Part shown: piece by piece, positions 58,681-64,000 of the stretch | How positions within the stretch are numbered: position 1 is the first letter of the stretch | Layout: the number at the start of each line of letters is the position of its first letter | From: Sulfuritalea sp. | GTDB taxonomy: Bacteria; Pseudomonadota; Gammaproteobacteria; Burkholderiales; Rhodocyclaceae | Assembly (NCBI RefSeq): GCF_017302275.1 | Contig: NZ_JAFLDR010000011.1 | Coordinates: 1 to 64,000 of the forward strand | Length of the DNA stretch: 64,000 nucleotides | Reading direction: 5' to 3' | The notes under the pieces: generated by a model | Seen by the model: only the letters and a program-made list of their open reading frames with translations | What the model was told of the DNA's origin: nothing | The model's database searches: none | Made by a program: the position numbers and the translations under genes

Positions 58681-59688
58681 ATGCAAGCGGTCGAGATGAG
58701 TTTGACGGTGATCGTGGTACTGGTGCTGCTTGCACTGGCATTCGATTTCATGAACGGATTCCACGATGCCGCCAACTCCATCGCCACCATTGTTTCCACG
58801 GGGGTCCTGAAGCCCCAGCACGCTGTCGCCTGGGCGGCCTTCTTCAACGTCGCGGCGGTGATGGTGTTCCAGTTGAAGGTCGCCTCCACGATAGGCAAGG
58901 GCACCATCGATCCCGCCATCGTGGACCATTATGTGGTGTTCGGGGCGCTGATAGGGGCCATCGCCTGGAACGTCATCACCTGGTACTACGGCATACCATC
59001 CAGTTCCTCGCATGCGCTGATCGGCGGGTTGGCCGGGGCCGCGATGGCCAAGGCCGGTACCGGATCCCTGGTCTGGACCGGCATCGGCAAGGTGGTTGCA
59101 TTCATACTCGTGGCCCCCTTGCTTGGTTTTCTCCTCGGGGGCGCGCTGATGGTGCTCGTGGCCTGGATCAACAACCGCAACACGCCACGCAGGGTGGACA
59201 AGACCTTTCGCCGATTGCAACTGGTCTCGGCTGCCGCCTACAGCCTTGGGCATGGCGGCAACGACGCTCAGAAGACCATTGGCATTATCTGGATGCTGTT
59301 GATCGCGGCGGGCATCTCCAAAACCGGCGATTCCGTGCCGAACTGGGTCATCTTCAGTTGCTATGCGGCCATGGGTCTGGGTACCATGTTCGGTGGCTGG
59401 CGCATCGTCAAGACGATGGGACAGCGCATCACCAAACTGCGCCCGGTTGGCGGCTTCTGCGCCGAAACCGGTGGCGCGATTACCCTGTTCATGGCGACCG
59501 GGCTCGGGATTCCTGTTTCCACCACGCACACCATCACCGGTGCCATCGTCGGCGTTGGCACGTCGAAAGGTCCCGGCAATGTGCGCTGGGGCGTTGCCGG
59601 CAGCATAGTCTGGGCCTGGATTCTGACCATTCCGGCCAGCGCGCTGATCGCGGCCATTGCCTGGTGGTTCGGCCGCTGGATATTGTGA
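58681..59688 (+). CDS. pit: inorganic phosphate transporter (PiT family)
   Basis: A 335-residue polytopic permease for metal-phosphate uptake. The two inverted PiT signatures are present: DFMNGFHDAANSIATIVSTG at the N-terminus and FCAETGGAITLFMATGLGIP with VSTTHTITGAIVGVG near the C-terminus; the mid part has YSLGHGGNDAQKTIG. It is coupled with the DUF47 gene, and its stop overlaps the next gene's GTG. Confidence 0.95.
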   Translation: MQAVEMSLTVIVVLVLLALAFDFMNGFHDAANSIATIVSTGVLKPQHAVAWAAFFNVAAVMVFQLKVASTIGKGTIDPAIVDHYVVFGALIGAIAWNVITWYYGIPSSSSHALIGGLAGAAMAKAGTGSLVWTGIGKVVAFILVAPLLGFLLGGALMVLVAWINNRNTPRRVDKTFRRLQLVSAAAYSLGHGGNDAQKTIGIIWMLLIAAGISKTGDSVPNWVIFSCYAAMGLGTMFGGWRIVKTMGQRITKLRPVGGFCAETGGAITLFMATGLGIPVSTTHTITGAIVGVGTSKGPGNVRWGVAGSIVWAWILTIPASALIAAIAWWFGRWIL

Positions 59689-60023
59689 GTCCGTGCCAGT
59701 CCTGCGGCGCATGCTGCGCGACCTACCGCGTTTCCTTTCCGAGATTCGAAGTTGACGACATGCCCGACGGCAGGGTGCCGGGCGCGCTGGTGGAGTCCTG
59801 CGGCGCGAATCTGGTTTGCATGCGCGGTACCGGCGCGGCGCCGGCACGCTGCGTCGCCCTGCGCGGTATCATCGGCGAGCCGGTTTCCTGCGCCATCTAC
59901 GAGTTCCGTCCCAGCGCGTGCCGTGATTTTGCTCCGCTGGCCGCCATCGGGCGCGGCGACGAGGCCTGCAACGATGCCCGTCGGCGCCACGGTTTGCCTC
60001 GGCTAGTTCCGGTCCAGCCATGA
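59685..60023 (+). CDS. YkgJ-family cysteine-cluster protein
   Basis: A 112-residue protein with the CxxCxxCC pattern (CQSCGACC) at the N-terminus and further cysteines in CAIYEFRPSACRDF, the UPF0153/YkgJ metal- or cluster-binding fold. The GTG at 59685 lies inside the pit stop (GTGA), and the cysteine cluster starts four residues later, so no later start is possible. The stop overlaps the EamA gene by 4 nt. The function is unknown. Confidence 0.82.
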   Translation: MSPCQSCGACCATYRVSFPRFEVDDMPDGRVPGALVESCGANLVCMRGTGAAPARCVALRGIIGEPVSCAIYEFRPSACRDFAPLAAIGRGDEACNDARRRHGLPRLVPVQP

Positions 60024-60904
60024 ACTCGCGGATGGCACCCGGTCCCGCTGCCTTTGGCTTGATGGTGCTGTTATGCGCGATTTGGGGCTTCCAGCAGGTC
60101 GCAATGAAGTTCGCCACCGCCGAGATTGCGCCCATCCTGCAGGCGGCGATCCGCTCGGCCGGTGGCGCCCTGTTGGTCTTTGCCTGGGCGCGCTGGCGCG
60201 GCGTCGCGCTGTTCGCGCGTGATCAGTCCCTGCGCCCGGGTTTGCTGGCCGGGTTGCTGTTCGGCCTGGAGTTCGTTTTCATTTTTGTCGGCGTCGAGCG
60301 CACCACGGTGTCGCGCATGGTGGTGTTCCTCTATACCGCGCCATGCTTTACCGTGCTCGGGCTGCATTTCTTCGTCGCGGGCGAACGCATGGGCTGGCGA
60401 CAGGGCGCCGGTGTGCTACTGGCCTTTGGCGGCCTGATGCTGGCCTTCATCGACAAGGCCGCAGGTGGCAGCCTGCTGGGCGATGCCTTCGGCGTGCTGG
60501 CCGCGCTGTTCTGGGCGGCGACCACGGTATTGATCCGTGCAACGGCACTGGCCAGAGTGACTGCGACCAAGGTCCTGCTCTACCAGTTGGTGGTCTCTGC
60601 CGCCGTGATGTTTCCCTTGTCCTGGCTAGCAGGCGAACGCGGCATCGCCGTGTTGTCAGCGCCGACTCTTTGGGCCATGACCTATCAGATTCTCATCGTC
60701 GCCTTTGCCAGTTACCTGGCGTGGTTCTGGCTTCTGACGCGTTACCTTGCCGGCCGCCTCCTGGTGTTTTCCTTTCTGACGCCCCTGTTCGGCGTCTGGT
60801 TCGGCATGATCCTGATGCACGATCAGCCCAGCCTGCATTTCTTCGCCGCGGCGGCGTTGGTGGTGGCGGGCATCGTGCTGGTAAACCTGCCGGCGCGGAA
60901 ATGA
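60020..60904 (+). CDS. EamA/DMT-family transporter
   Basis: A 294-residue ten-helix transporter with two EamA repeats: one from about residue 12 (LMVLLCAIWGFQQVAMKF) and one from about 155 (GDAFGVLAALFWAATTVLIRA). The substrate is unknown; relatives export amino acids or metabolites. It is coupled by ATGA overlaps to the genes before and after. An in-frame sequence resembling the 24-bp repeat lies at 60648-60673. Confidence 0.88.
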   Translation: MNSRMAPGPAAFGLMVLLCAIWGFQQVAMKFATAEIAPILQAAIRSAGGALLVFAWARWRGVALFARDQSLRPGLLAGLLFGLEFVFIFVGVERTTVSRMVVFLYTAPCFTVLGLHFFVAGERMGWRQGAGVLLAFGGLMLAFIDKAAGGSLLGDAFGVLAALFWAATTVLIRATALARVTATKVLLYQLVVSAAVMFPLSWLAGERGIAVLSAPTLWAMTYQILIVAFASYLAWFWLLTRYLAGRLLVFSFLTPLFGVWFGMILMHDQPSLHFFAAAALVVAGIVLVNLPARK

Positions 60905-61593
60905 CGCCCGGCGAGGCGTTTTCCACCGGTCTGCGCGCCGTCATGCCGCTGCTGCTCGGCGTCGCACCGTTCGGCGTGATATATGGCGTGGTAGCCCTGC
61001 AAAGTGGAATTCCCGCCGTGGCGGCGATGGCCATGTCGACCATCGTGTTCGCCGGTTCCGCACAGTTCCTGCTTGCCCAGCTGGTTGGGGCCGGCGCACC
61101 AATCCTGCTGACGGCGGGCGCGGTCGGCCTGATCAACCTGCGGCACGCGCTCTACAGCGCCTCGGTGGCACCGCTGCTGGCACGCCTGCCGCAGCGCTGG
61201 AAGATCTTGCTGGCGTACCTGCTGACGGACGAGGCGTATGCGGCGGCGATTCCACACCTTCTGGCGGATGCAGGCGGCAGGCAACCCGCCAATGCGCACT
61301 GGATCCTGTTCGGCTCCGGGGCGGGTCTGTGGTGCGGTTGGCAGATTTCCACCCTCGCGGGGGTGCTGGTCGGAACTCGACTGCCTGCCGACATGGAGCT
61401 GGATTTTGCGCTGCCGCTTACCTTCATCGCCATCGTGGTACCTATGATATCCACCCGCGCGCTGTTCGCCGCGGCGATTGCAGCAAGCGCTACCGCCGTT
61501 GCGCTGGCGGCGCTGCCCTACAAACTGGGATTGTTCCTTGGCGCACTGGCCGGCCTGGCGGTGGGCTCGGCGCTGGGCAGGAGGCCGGCATGA
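60901..61593 (+). CDS. azlC: AzlC-family branched-chain amino acid exporter subunit
   Basis: A 230-residue membrane protein. LLLGVAPFGVIYGVVAL, STIVFAGSAQFLLAQLVGAG and NLRHALYSASVAPLL are the AzlC hallmarks. With AzlD it exports branched-chain or related amino acids. It overlaps the EamA gene upstream and azlD downstream by 4 nt each. Confidence 0.93.
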   Translation: MTPGEAFSTGLRAVMPLLLGVAPFGVIYGVVALQSGIPAVAAMAMSTIVFAGSAQFLLAQLVGAGAPILLTAGAVGLINLRHALYSASVAPLLARLPQRWKILLAYLLTDEAYAAAIPHLLADAGGRQPANAHWILFGSGAGLWCGWQISTLAGVLVGTRLPADMELDFALPLTFIAIVVPMISTRALFAAAIAASATAVALAALPYKLGLFLGALAGLAVGSALGRRPA

Positions 61594-61901
61594 CGCTTTG
61601 GGGCCTGATGCTGTTGAGCGGGGCGCTCACCTTTGCCATCCGCTATTCCTTCATTGCGGCCGAGGGGCATTACCTGCCTCCGGACCGGTTTCCCCGGTTG
61701 CTGCCCTTTGTGCCGGTTGCCGCGCTGACGGCTCTGACCGCCCCGGAACTTATGCTGGTGGGCGGCGCCGTCGAATTGGGTACGGGAAATTCGCGGCTCT
61801 GGGCCGGCGTGGTCGCCATCGCCGTCGCCGCGATCGGACGCAGCACCCTGCTGACGATCGCCAGCGGCTTCCTCGCGCTGTTCCTGTTGCAGCGGATCTG
61901 A
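61590..61901 (+). CDS. azlD: AzlD-family exporter subunit
   Basis: A 103-residue, four-helix AzlD protein: ALTFAIRYSFIAAEGHYLPPDRFPRLLPFVPVAALTA is the typical core. It is the small partner of AzlC and needs it for export. It ends 3 nt before the senA stop on the other strand. Confidence 0.93.
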   Translation: MTLWGLMLLSGALTFAIRYSFIAAEGHYLPPDRFPRLLPFVPVAALTALTAPELMLVGGAVELGTGNSRLWAGVVAIAVAAIGRSTLLTIASGFLALFLLQRI

Positions 61902-61904
61902 GTC

Positions 61905-63101
61905 CTATCCGCCCGGACAACTGCGAAAGCCGATGAAGATGTCATCGCGCCGGGGTTCGTAGTAGTTCCGGTAGCGGGGATTGCGCATGCGTTCGCGGGT
62001 GGCGAAAGAACCGCCGCGTACGCTGCGATGGGTGTGGAAGTATGGTGCGGCGTACTCCGCGTAGGGGTCGGGGCTGAAGCCGGGATAGGGCTCGAAGGGG
62101 CTGGCGGTCCATTCCCAGACCTGGGTACCCCAATCGAACCGGGTGGCGTTCAGCGCCGCGAATTCCCATTCAGCCTCGCTCGGCAGGCGCCGCCCGGCCC
62201 AGCGGCACCATGCTTCGGCCTCGTGCGCGGTGAGGTGGATGACCGGTTGGGCCAGGGCGAGATCGACCCAGTTGCCGAAGCGGCGCTGCTGCCAGCCGCT
62301 TTCGTGCCGGCGCCAGTAGCGCGGCGCGACTTGCCCGCTCGTCCCGAGCCAGGCACGGCCTGTGGCGGACCACCACTGCGGCTCGCGGTAGCCGCCCGCT
62401 TCGACGAACGCGAGGAAATCCGAATTGGACGTCGGGCTGCTGGCGATGGCGAAGGATTCGACGCGAACCGGATGTGACCACTTTTCGTTGTCGAAGACGA
62501 AGCCGCTTCCGTTTTCGGGGCTGCCCATGCCGAACTCGCCGCCTTCCAGTCCAATGTCGGCCACGGGCGGCAGGTCGCCGAGGCCGTCGACCGACGGCCA
62601 CCCCAGCGTCTGGCGCGTGTAGCGGAAAGCTTCGTCATGCATGTCTTCATGGAACAGCGCGAGGCGGTGAAAGTAGAGCGCCGAATCGGTATCGGGAAGG
62701 TTTTCCAGTGCCTCCAGGGCGCTGTCGAGCGTGTCGCGCAAATAGATTCTCGTGGCCTGCCAGTCAGGCAGGTCGAGTTGCCAGCGACTACCGTGGGCGA
62801 CGCGACGCGAGTCGTACCAGCGGTCGGCATCAGGCAGGCAGGATTCGATCGGTGGCATTTCTCTGCCCCGATAGCGCTGGCACCAGTATTCCGTGAACCA
62901 GGCGACGTGACCGAGTTCCCACAGCGGAGGATTGATCGTGTCGAGAAAGGGAACCCGCAGGGGGTGCGAGGCCGCACTGCCTTCGGCGCCGAACGGCCGC
63001 GACCATGCGGCCCATTCGTCAAGCAGGCGGATCGTATAATCGCGGGCATCCCGCAGCGCGGCAGCGAGGATCGCCTTTTCGGCAGTTCTGAGGTCATGCA
63101 T
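61905..63101 (-). CDS. senA: selenoneine synthase SenA (EgtB-like)
   Basis: A 398-residue EgtB-type enzyme. The N-terminal DinB-like domain has iron-ligand candidates His64 (WELGHVAWF) and the HEDMHDE motif (His151, His155). The C-terminal FGE-sulfatase domain has GGEFGMGSPENG, AWCRWAGRRLPSEAEWEFAA, and ends with RNYYEPRRDDIFIGFRSC. SenA joins selenosugar to hercynine to make selenoneine. The function is assigned because the adjacent gene is a SenB-type glycosyltransferase; by sequence alone an ergothioneine EgtB is a possible alternative. The start at 63101 overlaps the senB start head to head. Confidence 0.85.
   Translation of the reverse strand: MHDLRTAEKAILAAALRDARDYTIRLLDEWAAWSRPFGAEGSAASHPLRVPFLDTINPPLWELGHVAWFTEYWCQRYRGREMPPIESCLPDADRWYDSRRVAHGSRWQLDLPDWQATRIYLRDTLDSALEALENLPDTDSALYFHRLALFHEDMHDEAFRYTRQTLGWPSVDGLGDLPPVADIGLEGGEFGMGSPENGSGFVFDNEKWSHPVRVESFAIASSPTSNSDFLAFVEAGGYREPQWWSATGRAWLGTSGQVAPRYWRRHESGWQQRRFGNWVDLALAQPVIHLTAHEAEAWCRWAGRRLPSEAEWEFAALNATRFDWGTQVWEWTASPFEPYPGFSPDPYAEYAAPYFHTHRSVRGGSFATRERMRNPRYRNYYEPRRDDIFIGFRSCPGG
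63035..63040 (+). promoter_or_regulatory. candidate -10 element for senB
   Basis: TATAAT on the plus strand lies 60 nt upstream of the senB ATG, inside the 5' coding part of senA. No good -35 is visible (the closest is TTCGTC with a 14-nt spacer). Because there is no intergenic region, the senB promoter must overlap senA if both starts are right. Confidence 0.4.
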
Positions 63102-64000
63102 GGCTAAATCCGTCCTCCCTTCAATCAGTATCGTCAGCCCGGCCCTGGCCAAGGCCAACAACGGCAATTGGCACACCGCGAAGCGCTGGGCGCACTGCCT
63201 GGCTCGCAGCGCGCGGGCGCGCATCGAACTGGACTGGAGCGGTGCCGACGACAGCATGATGATTGCCCTCCATGCACGACGTTCCGCAGCGTCGATTGCC
63301 CGTTTCGCCGAAGTTTATCCGCAACGCCCCCTTGTTCTGGTGCTGACGGGAACGGACCTGTACCGCGACATCAGGACGGATCCGCAGGCGCAACGCTCGC
63401 TGAAGCTTGCTACCCGCCTCGTCGTGCTTCAGTCCGAGGGCATCCGCGAACTGGAGGCAAGCCTTGCCGCAAAGGCAACGGTGATTTACCAATCGGCGCG
63501 GCCCCTGATGCCGGGTCGGCGCAGCAAGCGCCATTTCGACCTGGTTCTGGTTGGGCACCAGCGGCCGGAAAAGGACCCGCTCACGGCCATGCGTGCGTTG
63601 CGCCTCGTACCCGATGACGTTCCGGTACGGCTGTTTCATGTCGGCGCCGCACTCGACTCCGAACTGGCTGCCCAGGTCGCAAAGCTCGGTACGGGCGACG
63701 GTCGCTACCACTGGCTTGGTGCCCTGTCCCAGTCGCAGACCCGCCAGCGCATCAAGCGCAGCCACCTCTTGTTGCTGCCGTCGCGCATGGAGGGCGGCGC
63801 CAACGTGTTGATCGAGGCCGTGACCAGCGGCGTGCCGGTGCTTGGCAGCGACATTTCCGGCAACCGGGGCATGCTCGGTACGGACTATCCTGGATGGTTT
63901 CCGGTAGGCGATGCAGCGCGACTGGCAGAGCTGATTGTCAGAGCGGCACGCGACCCGCGCTACTATTCGACCTTGTCCGCTCGCTGCGCCCAACGGGCTC
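63100..64000 (+). CDS. senB: selenosugar synthase SenB-like glycosyltransferase (partial)
   Basis: The first 300 residues of a GT-B glycosyltransferase; the gene runs off the window end. It shows SISIVSPALAKANNGNWHTAKRW at the start, LVLTGTDLYRDI, then LVLVGHQRPEKDPLTAMRAL, and LLPSRMEGGANVLIEAVTSG and VPVLGSDISGNRGMLG in the donor-binding half. This matches the SenB family, which forms the carbon-selenium bond of selenosugar from UDP-GlcNAc and selenophosphate. Divergent pairing with an EgtB-like gene supports that role. A selenophosphate synthase (senC/selD) is expected nearby but is not in view. Confidence 0.85.
   Translation, partial: MAKSVLPSISIVSPALAKANNGNWHTAKRWAHCLARSARARIELDWSGADDSMMIALHARRSAASIARFAEVYPQRPLVLVLTGTDLYRDIRTDPQAQRSLKLATRLVVLQSEGIRELEASLAAKATVIYQSARPLMPGRRSKRHFDLVLVGHQRPEKDPLTAMRALRLVPDDVPVRLFHVGAALDSELAAQVAKLGTGDGRYHWLGALSQSQTRQRIKRSHLLLLPSRMEGGANVLIEAVTSGVPVLGSDISGNRGMLGTDYPGWFPVGDAARLAELIVRAARDPRYYSTLSARCAQRA

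Noticed and set aside
1-64000. CRISPR arrays, rRNA, tRNA genes or riboswitches
   Set aside because: No regularly spaced repeats, no tRNA-like cloverleaf with TTCGA loop, no rRNA sequence and no recognisable riboswitch core were found on either strand by reading.

Overview
The window reads as the chromosome of a GC-rich betaproteobacterium, most likely of the Rhodocyclales. This is inferred from the gene order (map-glnD divergent from rpsB-tsf-pyrH-frr, then the uppS-to-lpxB envelope block), the DUF2863 gene and the overall composition. No rRNA or tRNA gene was seen, so the placement rests on synteny and protein family content only.

Bases 1-3400 are accessory DNA: the distal end of a decayed chromosomal integron cassette array. 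It holds three attC-like sites in the same orientation, a BrnT/BrnA toxin-antitoxin cassette, a YefM/YoeB cassette with a perfect palindromic operator, and a fragment of a winged-helix antitoxin. A group IIC-like intron sits against the first attC hairpin. Its 5' part (178-962) and its 3' tip (2511-2569) are now 1.5 kb apart, separated by IS1182-type remnants and the BrnT/BrnA cassette. By attC polarity, the integrase gene would lie to the left, outside the window.

Bases 3500-9200 carry a small hypothetical gene, a secreted alpha/beta hydrolase, and on the minus strand a stand-alone class III nucleotidyl cyclase, map and glnD.

Bases 9300-24500 form a long plus-strand block for translation and envelope building: rpsB, tsf, pyrH, frr, uppS, cdsA, dxr, rseP, bamA, skp, lpxD, fabZ, lpxA, lpxB, rnhB and a SpoU methyltransferase. 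Many of these genes overlap by 1-8 nt, which suggests translational coupling. It makes undecaprenyl and isoprenoid precursors, CDP-diacylglycerol, lipid A, and the machinery that inserts and monitors outer-membrane proteins. A convergent HU gene closes the block.

Bases 25000-48600 hold nfeD plus an SPFH gene, tsaB-rimI-udg, a UPF0104 membrane protein, a LysR regulator, alr-radA-ABC permease, a putative metal-chelation protein, acyltransferase-ravA-viaA, an NAD-type isocitrate dehydrogenase, a haem-sensor diguanylate cyclase, tex, cnoX and a second diguanylate cyclase.

Bases 48700-64000 hold purL (with a palindrome-rich domain linker), a ppiC-bolA-yciI-yciB-msrB series on the minus strand, dadA, a DUF2863 gene, DUF47-pit phosphate transport, and a coupled YkgJ-type/EamA/azlC/azlD series. 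They end with a head-to-head senA/senB pair for selenoneine synthesis, in which the two predicted start codons overlap. Two dispersed repeat families also run through the window, one about 24 bp and often at gene 3' ends, the other about 75 bp.
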